Below are positions 18,288-27,374 of a stretch of 64,000 bases of DNA, piece after piece. Both the position numbers and the translations under genes were made by a program. The notes below the pieces were generated by a model that had not been told where the DNA came from, did not search any database, and was given only the letters and a program-made list of their open reading frames with translations. This stretch comes from CAVPUA01 sp963828015. Its GTDB lineage: Bacteria > Actinomycetota > Actinomycetes > Mycobacteriales > Jatrophihabitantaceae. Where the stretch lies: assembly GCA_963828015.1 (NCBI GenBank), contig CAWHCD010000004.1, positions 558,001-622,000 on the forward strand, read 5' to 3'. Every line of letters starts with the position of its first letter. Within the stretch, counting starts at the first letter, position 1.

Positions 18288-19444
18288 GCCGGGTGACGGT
18301 GGTCGGACCGGGCTGGCGGTTCACCAGCGGGATCAGCTACTACACCTGCCGACTCAGCAACGCGCTCGCCGATGAGCATCAGGTGCAGGCGGTCTTGATG
18401 CGCCGGCTCATCCCGGCTCGCTTCTACCCCGGCCGGGGCCGAGTAGGGCGGGCGGTGCACGAGCTGGCCTACCGGCCCGAGGTCGAGGTCATTGACGGCG
18501 TCGACTGGTACTGGGGCGCCACGATCATTCACGCCGTGCGCGCCCTGCGGCGCAGCCGGCCCGAGGTGCTCGTGCTGCAGTGGTGGACCGGCGCCGTGCT
18601 GCACAGCTATCTCGTGCTCGCGGCGACCGCACGACTGCTCGGGGCCAAGGTCATCATCGAATACCACGAGACGCAGGACACCGGCGAGGTGAAGGTACGC
18701 GGGGCGGCGCGCTACGTCGGCACCGTCGGGCGACTGCTGACTCGGCTCAGCCACGCCTCGGTCGTGCATTCGGACTTCGATCGCACCGCGGTCGCGACCA
18801 GCTTCCGGCTGCCGCCCGGGCACCCGATCGAGGTCATCACCTCGGGACCGTATGACCATCATCAGGCCCCGAAGGTGGCGGGCGGCTTGCTCGGGGTGCA
18901 CGAGCAGATTCCCGATGACGGCCGTCGAGTAGTGCTCTTCTTCGGCACGATCCGCCCGTACAAGGGGTTGGAGCATCTCGTGACCGCGTTCAACGGGCTG
19001 CGCCCTGAGCAGGCCGCGCAGCTGCACCTGCTGATCGTGGGCGAGACCTGGGAGGGCTGGACCGAGCCCCTGGAGTTGGCGGCCCGCAGCCCGTACCGCG
19101 AGCGGATAACCGTGATCAACCGCTACGTCACCGACCCCGAGGTGGCGCAGGCGTTCGCGCTGGCCCAGGTCGTGGCATTGCCCTATCTGCGTTCCTCGGC
19201 GAGCGGACCGCTGCACATCGCAATGTCGCTGGGTCTGCCGGTGCTGCTCGGTGACGTCGGCGGGCTGCGCGATGGCGCCGGCAGCTACGACGGCGTGCAC
19301 TGGGTCGCGCCCGGCGATGCCGAGGCCCTGCGCGACGCGCTGGTCGGGACGCTCGAGTCGCCGGCGACTCGTCATGCCCAGACCCGCACGTGGCCCGACG
19401 TCGCCGAGGAGTACGGCCGGGTCTTCGACGCGACGCTGGACTGA
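18284..19444 (+). CDS. Family 4 glycosyltransferase (GT-B)
   Basis: 386 residues from ATG 18284, coupled to the preceding gene by ATGA. The GT-B layout is visible: N-terminal Rossmann domain with GWRFTSGISYYTCRLSNALAD, then a linker, then the donor-binding domain with VVLFFGTIRPYKGLEHLVTAF, LLIVGETWEGW and the E-x7-E-like region SSASGPLHIAMSLGLPVLLGDVGGLRDG. Typical of retaining transferases that use UDP- or GDP-sugars to extend lipid-linked oligosaccharides. No membrane segments. The terminal acceptor is unknown. Confidence 0.88.
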   Translation: MSRVTVVGPGWRFTSGISYYTCRLSNALADEHQVQAVLMRRLIPARFYPGRGRVGRAVHELAYRPEVEVIDGVDWYWGATIIHAVRALRRSRPEVLVLQWWTGAVLHSYLVLAATARLLGAKVIIEYHETQDTGEVKVRGAARYVGTVGRLLTRLSHASVVHSDFDRTAVATSFRLPPGHPIEVITSGPYDHHQAPKVAGGLLGVHEQIPDDGRRVVLFFGTIRPYKGLEHLVTAFNGLRPEQAAQLHLLIVGETWEGWTEPLELAARSPYRERITVINRYVTDPEVAQAFALAQVVALPYLRSSASGPLHIAMSLGLPVLLGDVGGLRDGAGSYDGVHWVAPGDAEALRDALVGTLESPATRHAQTRTWPDVAEEYGRVFDATLD

Positions 19445-19486
19445 ACCGATCGGGCGGGAATTACCCTATAACGCAAAGGAATCGCG

Positions 19487-20755
19487 GTGCCGAACGACCT
19501 GAACCAGCTCGGGCTCAAGCCCATCATCCGTGGGGGCGGACCACCGCTCAGTCCTTTTGCGGTATGGGTGGGCACCATCGACGACGACGACCCGCGGCTG
19601 TGCGGGAGCGGTCGACTTGAGCTGATCGACGGCGCCGGGTACGCGCAGGCTCGGCTGCTGGTGCGCCACGGTCGGGCCGTACGCGGCAGCGTCACCGTGC
19701 CCATCGTTGACGCGACCCTCGACCTGGCCCAGTTGCATTGCCAGATCGCGGACCTGCCCCCGGCCATGGCCGTGCCCGCGCTCTCGCCCGGCCCGCCCAT
19801 CACGGTGGTGCTCTGCACGCGCGACCGCGCCGAATACCTCGAGAACGCACTCACCTCGCTGCTGCAGCTCGACTATGCCGACTTCGAGGTGCTGGTGATC
19901 GACAACGCGTCGCGCACGGACGCTGCGCAGGACTACGTACGTAGCCTGGCCGACCCGCGGGTGCGGCTGGCGCTCGAGCCGAAGCCGGGCCTGTCCCGCG
20001 CGCGCAATCGGGCCCTGCTCGAGGCCCGGCACGCCATCGTGGCCTTCACCGACGACGATGTCATCGTCGACTCCGGGTGGTTGCACGGGCTGGCCGCCGG
20101 CTTCGCGTCGGCACCCAACGTCGGGGTCGTCTGCGGAGCGGTATCCAGCGCCGAACTGCGATCAGCGGCCCAGCTGTACTTCGAGTCGCGCATCGCCTGG
20201 GCCGATTCGCGGCGAAGCGCGATCTGGGACCGCCGCCACCCACCGGCCGATGTGCCGCTGTTCCCGTTCGAAGTGGGTCGCTACGGCACCGGGGCCAACT
20301 TCGCCATCGATCGTGAACTGGCCATTCGCCTCGGCGGATTCAACGAGGCCCTCGGCGCCGGTAGCCCGACCGGCGGCGGTGAGGACATCGACATGTTCGT
20401 CCGGGCGCTGTTTGCCGACGTAGCGCTGGTCACCGTGTCCGATGCGATCGTGTGGCACCGCCATCGCGACGACCTGGACTCACTCGCCCGGCAGCTGAGC
20501 AGCTACGGCCATGGCATGGGGGCCTGGATCACCGCGGTGCTGCTCGGTACGGGCACCCGGCGCGAGGCGCTCCGGTTGATCGGGCGCGCGACCCGGCGGA
20601 TTCCAACGCTCGGCCAGGCTCAGCACGCACCGGGGCCGGCGGCGATGACCACGTCGGCGTCGCTGCGCCGGCGCGAGGTGCTCGGGATGGCCATCGGTCC
20701 GCTGCTCTACGCCCGGGCGCGGGCGGGCGGGCGGCGGTCTCGACCGCTGGCCTGA
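19487..20755 (+). CDS. Family 2 glycosyltransferase with extra N-terminal domain (2)
   Basis: 422 residues, paralogous to the gene at 16983: the same N-terminal module (VWVGTIDDDDPRLCG...ARLLVRHGRAVRGSVTVPI), then PPITVVLCTRDRAEYLENAL, FTDDDV (about 187-192), RYGTGANFAIDRE, GGGEDIDMFVR and WHRHRDD. Start is GTG 19487 after an AAAGGAA site. The two paralogues flank a GT4 gene, so the three likely add successive sugars to one repeat unit. The 3' end overlaps the convergent gene at 20707 by 49 bases. Confidence 0.88.
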   Translation: MPNDLNQLGLKPIIRGGGPPLSPFAVWVGTIDDDDPRLCGSGRLELIDGAGYAQARLLVRHGRAVRGSVTVPIVDATLDLAQLHCQIADLPPAMAVPALSPGPPITVVLCTRDRAEYLENALTSLLQLDYADFEVLVIDNASRTDAAQDYVRSLADPRVRLALEPKPGLSRARNRALLEARHAIVAFTDDDVIVDSGWLHGLAAGFASAPNVGVVCGAVSSAELRSAAQLYFESRIAWADSRRSAIWDRRHPPADVPLFPFEVGRYGTGANFAIDRELAIRLGGFNEALGAGSPTGGGEDIDMFVRALFADVALVTVSDAIVWHRHRDDLDSLARQLSSYGHGMGAWITAVLLGTGTRREALRLIGRATRRIPTLGQAQHAPGPAAMTTSASLRRREVLGMAIGPLLYARARAGGRRSRPLA

Positions 20756-21846
20756 CCGGCACCGGACAGGACTTCGCGGTAAGCCGCGGCGATCTGCTCT
20801 GCGCAGCCGTCCCACGTCGGCAGTTCGTCGACGTCGATCACCTGGTGTTCGAGCTGCGCGGCCACGATGGCGGCGGCAATCTGTACCGACGAGGCGCCTG
20901 GTTCGACTCCGAACACCCAGCCCCGCTCGATCAACTCGGTGAGGCCGGTGGTGTTGCGGGCGAGCACCGGGCGCCCGGCCGCCAACGCCTCCATGACCGC
21001 CACCGGGTGCGCCTCGTACTCGCTGAGCAGCACGACGACGCCGGCACCGGCCATCGCTCGCGCCATGTCGACCCGCTGTTCTGGGGGGATGGACGCGATC
21101 TCGACGTGCTCGCCCAGCGCCAGGCCGACAATCAGGGTCCGCAGTTGCGGTTCGTACGGACCGGTGCCGAGGATGAGCAGCCGCGCGCTCGGCTGAGTCT
21201 GACGCAGGACGGCCAGGGCCCGTATGACCTGGTCGTGTCCCTTGTACTTCTCCAGACGCCCGACGCTGAGTAGCAGGTTCGGATCCGCGGCGACGGCCTC
21301 GGCGGGCGCCCCGGCTGCGCCGTTGCGGATGATCGGCACCTCATCGGGCGCGCGGCGGAGAAAGGGGGCGATCATGCGCGCCTCGAACTGCGACACGGCG
21401 ATGACGCGTGACGTGCGGCGCAGCAACAGGCCCAGTAGCTGGAACTGCCGTCGGCGCAGCCGTCGGCGCAGGGTGCTCGTTGCGCCGCCCGAGTGCAGGG
21501 TCACGATCACCGGCTTGCGGCGCAGCAGTCCGGCGAGCATCGCGACCGGGGGCACCAAGGTGTTGATTCCCTGCACGTGCAGCAGGTCGTAGTCGGCCCG
21601 CAGCAGCCAGAGGAACAGCCGCGGCGATAGGTAATAGTCGCGTCGGCGCGGGTAGGAGCGCGCTCGGCGCACCGCGACGCCGTGCCGCTCGTCCACGGGC
21701 GCGAGTGCGGCCGTGCGATCGGTGGTGAAGATCGTCAGGTCATATGACGCGTTCAGCCGCCGGGCCACCTCGTCGACGTGGGACTCCACGCCACCGAGAT
21801 CGGGGAAGTATCTGGTCGCGACCATCGCCACCCGGGCCGTTCTCAT
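20707..21846 (-). CDS. Family 4 glycosyltransferase (GT-B)
   Basis: 379 residues from ATG 21846, coupled to the upstream gene by a four-base ATGA overlap. Motifs: VAMVATRYFPDLGGVESHVDEVARRL, then LLHVQGINTLVPP, the donor domain LLLSVGRLEKYKGHDQVIRAL, LLILGTGPYEPQL, and the E-x7-E-type LLSEYEAHPVAVMEALAAGRPVLA. This is a standard retaining GT4. The last 15-16 codons lie inside the 3' end of the opposite-strand gene, and this basic tail (GRDRRPPARARA) looks like read-through beyond the fold. Confidence 0.88.
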   Translation of the reverse strand: MRTARVAMVATRYFPDLGGVESHVDEVARRLNASYDLTIFTTDRTAALAPVDERHGVAVRRARSYPRRRDYYLSPRLFLWLLRADYDLLHVQGINTLVPPVAMLAGLLRRKPVIVTLHSGGATSTLRRRLRRRQFQLLGLLLRRTSRVIAVSQFEARMIAPFLRRAPDEVPIIRNGAAGAPAEAVAADPNLLLSVGRLEKYKGHDQVIRALAVLRQTQPSARLLILGTGPYEPQLRTLIVGLALGEHVEIASIPPEQRVDMARAMAGAGVVVLLSEYEAHPVAVMEALAAGRPVLARNTTGLTELIERGWVFGVEPGASSVQIAAAIVAAQLEHQVIDVDELPTWDGCAEQIAAAYREVLSGAGQASGRDRRPPARARA

Positions 21847-23556
21847 GAGAGCGCGTAGGCGCGAGCGTCGCCGCTGCGGTAGACCAACCGCCATCGGGGG
21901 TCGGCCTGCACCCAGTGTTGGAGATTGGTCATGGCCTGACGGCTGAGCACCCCGTACAGCCAGGCGTAGTCAGTGGCTTGGTCGCTGAACCAGAGGTAGG
22001 TCGGTGCCTGCTTGTTCTTGGCCAGCATGGCCTGCATGAACGAGTTGTAGGCGGCTGCACTGGCGAAGTCGGTTCGAGCCTGCACGGTGTCGCTGACGGC
22101 GGCGACGCGGTAGTCGTAGCGGGCCTTCTGCAACGTCGCGTACCGCCCGGTCAGATCGTCCGGGCCGCCACCCACGGCCGGGGTCAGATTGGCCGGCACC
22201 GGCGCGGTCGTCTCCAGGTAGCGCAGCGCGGCCACCTGAGACTTCGTCACGCGGTAGGCCGACCAGGCCACGAACGAGGTCTGCGCGGAGTCGAGGACGG
22301 CCAGCGTCGGCGATGATCGCAGTGATGCACCACGTTCGCAGCCGGCCCAGGATCAAGGCGGTCAGCCCCGGCGCGATCACCAGTACCAGGCCGGGCAGGC
22401 AGTACAGGTAGACGCGCCAGATGGCTTCGCCGCCGTAGTTCTGCACGGCCAGGATGAGGATCGGGGCCAAGGCCAGGACCGCGGGGGCCAGGAAGTCCTC
22501 CCCGCGTCGAAAGCGCCGGAACAGGATGGCGGCGACGGCCACGAAGAGCGCGGCATACAGCGCATCGCTGCCGTACCAACTCAGCCGCGCGCCGGTGAGC
22601 GCGGTCGTCGCGATGCCGGTGGACGCGTTGTTGGCGCCGCTGCTGAACAGGCCGATGCCCGAGACCTCGTGGTACTGAACGGCCAGGTAGCCGCCGGCAA
22701 TCGCGGCGAACGCAAACGGCAGCCAGACCGGGGTGAGCCGACGCAGTAGGAGCAGGCCGAAGCTAACGAGCAGCAGCCAGTACGGCGTGAGCTGGTGGGT
22801 GACGGTGATCGCGGCGAACAGCCCGAGCGCAACCATCGTGAGCCGGGGCTCAGCGCGTCGGCGCAGACAGATGAGCACCCCGAGGCCCAGGATGAACGCG
22901 GTCGCTTGCGGCGAGAAATAGTCCTGGCCGACGAAGTTCAGCGATTCGAACAGGAAGCCGGCGACGAGAGCCGTCTGCGTCGGCAACTGCCAGGCCCGCA
23001 TCAGCACCAGGATGAGGCCGAACATGGCCAGATGCGCGAGCGGCGTGAACCAGTGGGCGATCGTGATCGGGGCGACCCCGGTGACCTGGGAGAACCAGGC
23101 CGTGGCCGCGAACAGGCCCGGCCAGCTGTGATAGATGTCGATTGAGCGATCGACCGAGCCGTGCTGGGCGATGTAGTCGGTGACCGCGAGGTGCTTGTAG
23201 GTCCAGGGGTAGTACGGCGCGCTCGTGGCCAGTGAGACGCTGCCGCGCAGGATGGCGATCTCGGCGATCACCGCTGCCGCGGCAAAGGTCAGGCGACCGT
23301 GCCGAATGCACACCAGGAAGGCCACGATCACCAGTCCGATCGACACCCCGAACAGGGGGGAGCCGGTAGCCAGCAGGCCCCATTGCGAGACGCCGGCCGA
23401 GCCGAGCGATGGCAGACCGAGGAGCCAGCAGACTATGGCGGCCGCCAACAGGATCGGACCGGTCCAGTTCTTGGGTAATTGCTCGTCAGCAGCCCCGTGC
23501 CGTGGCCCGAGTGTGGGGCCGGGAAGCGCGCGGTCGGTGACTGACCCCTCAGTCAC
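21843..23556 (-). CDS. Large integral membrane protein, GT-C or polymerase-like (frame break)
   Basis: About 570 residues with roughly 10-12 helices. Start GTG 23556 overlaps the upstream stop. Features include an early external loop YYPWTYKHLAVTDYIAQHGSV...DIYHSWPGLFAATAW and a QDYFSPQATAF motif, then repeated hydrophobic segments, and a soluble C-terminal domain (AWSAYRVTKSQVAALRYLE...RWRLVYRSGDARAYALS). Near 22310 the frame changes by one base; both parts are clearly the same protein. The topology and the large periplasmic loops suit a lipid-linked-sugar transferase (GT-C) or a Wzy-type polymerase. This is inference from shape and context only. Confidence 0.72.
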
Positions 23557-23920
23557 CGGGGCCGGCCGAGTGTTGCGACCACAGGTGCGGCAGGGCCAGG
23601 ACGAGCGTGCCCGCGGCGAGCACCGCGAGCGTGGGCTTGGGGTGCCAGAACCCGGCAAAGGCTTCGGCCGTAGTGACCAGGATGATGAGGGCTAACCCGC
23701 ACAACGGCGCCAGCACGATCGTCGTGACCGCATCAATGTGAGCCCGTCGCAGCGCCAGGCAGCCCGGACCGACGGCGACGAAGGTCAGGACGCACCCGGC
23801 GAGCAGTCCGCTGACCGCAATGGGCAATGTTCCGATCAAGCCCAGTACGGCGGCGCCGATCGCGAGTCGCGCGAGCCGCTCAGCGCGCCGGGCAGCGTCC
23901 TGCCTGGTACGTGCCCCCAT
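23549..23920 (-). CDS. Small membrane protein of the polysaccharide island
   Basis: 123 residues, ATG 23920 with an AGGGGGACG site. A short basic N-terminus (RTRQDAARRAERLARL) precedes four tightly spaced helices (AIGAAVLGLIGTLPIAV, GLLAGCVLTFVAVGPGCLAL, AVTTIVLAPLCGLALIILVTTA, PTLAVLAAGTLVLALPHL). It is translationally coupled to the large membrane protein by an eight-base overlap, so the two probably act together, for instance as a polymerase accessory. Family not recognised. Confidence 0.7.
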   Translation of the reverse strand: MGARTRQDAARRAERLARLAIGAAVLGLIGTLPIAVSGLLAGCVLTFVAVGPGCLALRRAHIDAVTTIVLAPLCGLALIILVTTAEAFAGFWHPKPTLAVLAAGTLVLALPHLWSQHSAGPGD

Positions 23921-24104
23921 AGAAAACGTCCCCCTACGCCTGCCTATTCACGGCAACTGCCATCGAATCGGACTTTAGCGATCATAACCTACCTAGATCT
24001 CACAGGAAGGTTCCGGCGTGAGCTCCCTGCCCGAACTGGCGAAACACGCTGTCCGTAACGTGCGCGCAGGCACGCGTGGTGAATAGCGATGATTCGGGGG
24101 CGGC

Positions 24105-25403
24105 ATGAGACTCACGGTGGTGGGTACCGGATATCTGGGGGCCACGCACGCCGCCGCGATGGCGGAGATCGGTCACGATGTCCTGGGTCTGGACGTGGAC
24201 CAGACCAAGGTGGATCGACTCAATGCCGGCGACGTCCCGTTCTTCGAACCCGGCTTACCCGAGCTGCTGGCCCGGACCCTCGCCACCGGCCGGCTCCGGT
24301 TCACCACCTCCTACGAGGAGGCCGGCCGCTTCGGCGAGGTCCATTTCATCTGCGTCGGCACGCCGCAGAAGAAGGGCGAATACGCCGCCGACATGACCTA
24401 TGTCGATGCCGCGGTGAGTTCCCTGGTGCCGGTCCTCAAGCCCGGATCGGTTGTGGTCGGCAAGTCGACCGTGCCGGCCGGCACCGCGGCGCGCTTGTCG
24501 GAAGCGATCGAGCAGGGCGGCTCGTCGTTGGTCTGGAACCCGGAGTTCCTGCGTGAGGGGCTGGCGGTGCAGGACACGCTGACGCCGGACCGGATCGTCA
24601 TGGGTGCCTCGTCGGAGGCGGCCATGCAGATCTTGTGCGCGGTCTACGAGCCGATCCTGAGCAATGGAACGCCGCTGGTGCAAACCGACTTCGCCACGGC
24701 CGAGTTGGTCAAGGTCGCGGCCAACTCGTTCCTGGCCACGAAGATCTCCTTCATCAATGCGATGGCCGAGGTGTGTGAGGCGACCGGCGCCGACGTCACC
24801 CAGCTGACCGAGGCCCTCTCCTACGACGCGCGCATCGGCGGGCGTTTCCTGCACGCCGGCCTTGGCTTCGGTGGCGGGTGCTTGCCGAAGGATATTCGGG
24901 CATTCATGGCGCGTGCGGGTGAGCTGGGTGTCGACCAGGCGCTGAGCTTCCTACGTGAGGTCGACCAGATCAACCTCCGGCGGCGGGCCCGAATGGTCGA
25001 TCTGGCCCGCGAGGTCTGCAACGGATCGTTGGCCGGGATGCGCGTGGCCGTTCTCGGTGCGGCCTTCAAACCGAACAGCGACGACATCCGCGATTCCCCC
25101 GCGCTCGACGTTGCGCTGTCCATCCAGAAGGCCGGGTCGGCGGTACGCGTCTACGACCCGCGGGCGATGGACAACGCCCGGCGCGACTACCCGACCCTGG
25201 CCTACGCCGACAGCGCCCTCGATGCCGCGACCGATGCTGATGTCGTGCTGCACCTGACCGAGTGGGAGGAGTTTCGCGAGCTGGAGCCCGCGGTGCTGTC
25301 AGAGGTGGTGCGCCAGCGCCAGATCGTCGATGGCCGCAACGCGCTGGATCGTGAGCGCTGGCGGGCGGCGGGCTGGACCTATCGGGCGTTGGGTCGGACC
25401 TGA
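24105..25403 (+). CDS. ugd: UDP-glucose 6-dehydrogenase
   Basis: Oxidises UDP-glucose to UDP-glucuronate with two NAD+, supplying an acidic donor sugar for the island. 432 residues. The N-terminal Rossmann motif is VVGTGYLGATHAA (about 5-17), followed by FICVGTPQKKG, VGKSTVPAGT, and NPEFLREGLAVQD. The catalytic cysteine lies in GFGGGCLPKDIRAF (about residue 262), the essential Lys in VKVAANSFLATKISFINAMAE, and the C-terminal domain has VLGAAFKPNSDDIRDSPAL. Length and motifs are normal. It is the only nucleotide-sugar enzyme in the window, so the other donors must be made elsewhere. Confidence 0.95.
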   Translation: MRLTVVGTGYLGATHAAAMAEIGHDVLGLDVDQTKVDRLNAGDVPFFEPGLPELLARTLATGRLRFTTSYEEAGRFGEVHFICVGTPQKKGEYAADMTYVDAAVSSLVPVLKPGSVVVGKSTVPAGTAARLSEAIEQGGSSLVWNPEFLREGLAVQDTLTPDRIVMGASSEAAMQILCAVYEPILSNGTPLVQTDFATAELVKVAANSFLATKISFINAMAEVCEATGADVTQLTEALSYDARIGGRFLHAGLGFGGGCLPKDIRAFMARAGELGVDQALSFLREVDQINLRRRARMVDLAREVCNGSLAGMRVAVLGAAFKPNSDDIRDSPALDVALSIQKAGSAVRVYDPRAMDNARRDYPTLAYADSALDAATDADVVLHLTEWEEFRELEPAVLSEVVRQRQIVDGRNALDRERWRAAGWTYRALGRT

Positions 25404-25805
25404 CTCGAGCTACGCGCATCTGTGTAACTGGTGTGGCGTGTGGGACGAGCAGGATGGCCAATTTGTACTAGCTCTGCGTATGCAATCCAGCACTTTGTTA
25501 CTTGGAGTGCATAACTGATAACGTGCCGTGGTAACGCGCTGCTGTAATTATTGCGAGTTTGATCGCCCGCACGGAATAGCCCATTATATCGGACTTCAAG
25601 GTATATCTCCCGGAAAATTTAGGCTTTACAGGGGCATTAGTCCGAGGTAATTTCGGCGACAGATTCTTATCTTGTAACGTAGAGTTTGCTATAGCGGCGG
25701 AACGGGGTAACACCGCCGCGCCATGCTCATACTGTCCGCGCGAGTGCGGATTTATGCGCGGGCAATGTACGGGGGCCGAACGAGCACTGGAGGAGTCGGA
25801 CCCTC
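25404..25805 (+). promoter_or_regulatory. AT-rich 402-base non-coding leader upstream of the beta-glycan synthase
   Basis: No convincing gene on either strand. By direct count 25501-25680 is about 46% GC. The stretch has many short AT blocks, a GGCGG/CCGCC hairpin at about 25696-25717 and a second small GC stem near 25736. The final GGAGGAG is the ribosome site of the next gene. I compared it with the cyclic-di-GMP and cyclic-di-AMP riboswitch layouts I know and could not fit either. It is probably a long regulated promoter/5' leader, possibly silenced by an Lsr2-type protein. Confidence 0.55.
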
Positions 25806-27374
25806 ATGTACCTGCCGAACCCGCCTTCGAACATGGAGAAATACAGCTTTTTCGGCAAACAGAAGAGATGGGCGTTCGTCTGGCTGTTCGCCGCCCAGTT
25901 GACGGCAATCTATGCATTTGTCGAGGTCGCTCTGCACGGCTACGACACGCTGTTCCTCTTGGTCTTCCTGCTGCTTCTCCTACCGCCGACCGTCGTCAAC
26001 TTCTGGCTGCGCATGCGTTCCCACCGGGGCACGCTCGACGAGCACCTCGCGCTGGTCGCCGACTGGCGGGCCAAAGACGTCCGGCCCTCCGTCGACGTCT
26101 TCCTGCCCGTCTGCGGTGAGTCGCCTTCGGTGCTGCACAACACCTGGGAAGCCGTCCGCGGCCTGGAATACGCCGGAGCGGTCAACGTGTGGGTGCTCGA
26201 TGACGCTGCCCTGCCCTGGGTCGGTGAGCTGGCCGAGCGCTTCGGGTTCCACTACGTCGTGCGCCCCAATCGCGGTGAGCTGAAGAAGGCCGGCAACCTG
26301 ATCCACGCGCTCGGAATCACTCGCTCCGACTTCATTCTGGTGCTCGACGCCGACTTTGCCCCCCGCGCGGACTTTCTCGACGAGACGCTGCCCTACTTCG
26401 ACGATCAGCGCATCGGTGTCGTGCAGACTTCGCAGTACTTCGACACCGATGGCGGTGTGCCGTTCATGGCTCGCTGCGCCGGTGTGTTGCAGAACCTGTT
26501 CTTCCACTGGACCCAGCCCGCACGCGACACGTATGAGGCGGCCATCTGTGCTGGCACCAACGTCGTCTATCGGCGGGCCGCGGTGCTCGATGCGGGCGGC
26601 TTCGCTCGGGTCCCGATCGGCGAGGACGTCCACTCCGGCGTCAAACTTTGGGCAGCGGGCTGGCACACGCGCTTCGTACGCCTCAACCTGGCCAAGGGCC
26701 TGGCCCCCGACACGATCGACGCAATCGTCAACCAGCAGGTGCGTTGGTGCCGCAGCTCGATGCTGTTGATGATCAACCGGAACTTCACCGTCGCGCCGTT
26801 CAGCCGCCGGCAGCGGATCTGCTTCTGGGCTGCCTTCATCTACTACATGTCCTCCGCGGCCGTGCTGCTCACCCTTCCGGCCCCCACCTTCATCATGTTG
26901 TGGAAGTACCCCACGCAGATCAACGCCTGGTGGTATCTGCCCGTCCTGCTCGGCGTCGTCTCGACGCTGTACGTGTTCCCGAAGATCTCGCCCGGCTGGT
27001 CGCCGCTGATGTTCCGGCTCACCGTGCTCTACAGCGTCTGTCACCTGCTGGCGATCACCCACGCGATTCGCGGGGTCGTCCAGGCCTGGGTACCGACCGG
27101 CGTAACTCAGAAGAAGGCCAACATGCCGCGTCAGGTGCGGTTCATCCTGCGCAGCTGGGTCGTGTTGATCCAGATCGGCGTGTGGGGCGGTCTGCTGCAC
27201 GCGGTGCACCAGGGGGTCTCGCTGGTGGCCCTCTCGCCGGCTCTGGCGCTCGCCGGCTGGCAGCTGCTGGTACTCGGTACCTATCTGGTCCCGCACCGTG
27301 CTCCCGATGCCGCCGAGGGCCTGGACCGCGAACTGGCCATGTTTGACCTGGCCGTAGAGCGCGAGGCCGCCTGA
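25806..27374 (+). CDS. Processive family 2 glycosyltransferase (cellulose-synthase-like) (1)
   Basis: 522 residues. Two helices first (about 20-40 and 46-70), then the cytosolic GT domain with all processive-synthase residues: LDD at 131-133, DAD at 181-183, GED at 272-274 and QQVRW (QxxRW) at 310-314, followed by four or five C-terminal helices that would form the glycan channel. There is no PilZ domain, so direct cyclic-di-GMP control is not indicated. BcsA-like enzymes polymerise and translocate beta-linked glucans, or related beta-glycans, in one step. Start ATG 25806 has GGAGGAG upstream. It heads an operon with the next two genes by one- and four-base overlaps. Confidence 0.92.
   Translation: MYLPNPPSNMEKYSFFGKQKRWAFVWLFAAQLTAIYAFVEVALHGYDTLFLLVFLLLLLPPTVVNFWLRMRSHRGTLDEHLALVADWRAKDVRPSVDVFLPVCGESPSVLHNTWEAVRGLEYAGAVNVWVLDDAALPWVGELAERFGFHYVVRPNRGELKKAGNLIHALGITRSDFILVLDADFAPRADFLDETLPYFDDQRIGVVQTSQYFDTDGGVPFMARCAGVLQNLFFHWTQPARDTYEAAICAGTNVVYRRAAVLDAGGFARVPIGEDVHSGVKLWAAGWHTRFVRLNLAKGLAPDTIDAIVNQQVRWCRSSMLLMINRNFTVAPFSRRQRICFWAAFIYYMSSAAVLLTLPAPTFIMLWKYPTQINAWWYLPVLLGVVSTLYVFPKISPGWSPLMFRLTVLYSVCHLLAITHAIRGVVQAWVPTGVTQKKANMPRQVRFILRSWVVLIQIGVWGGLLHAVHQGVSLVALSPALALAGWQLLVLGTYLVPHRAPDAAEGLDRELAMFDLAVEREAA

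Noticed and set aside
25404..25805. Cyclic-di-GMP or cyclic-di-AMP riboswitch before the glycan synthase
   Set aside because: The GGGGTAACA and nearby stems looked suggestive but the conserved junctions of neither class could be aligned.
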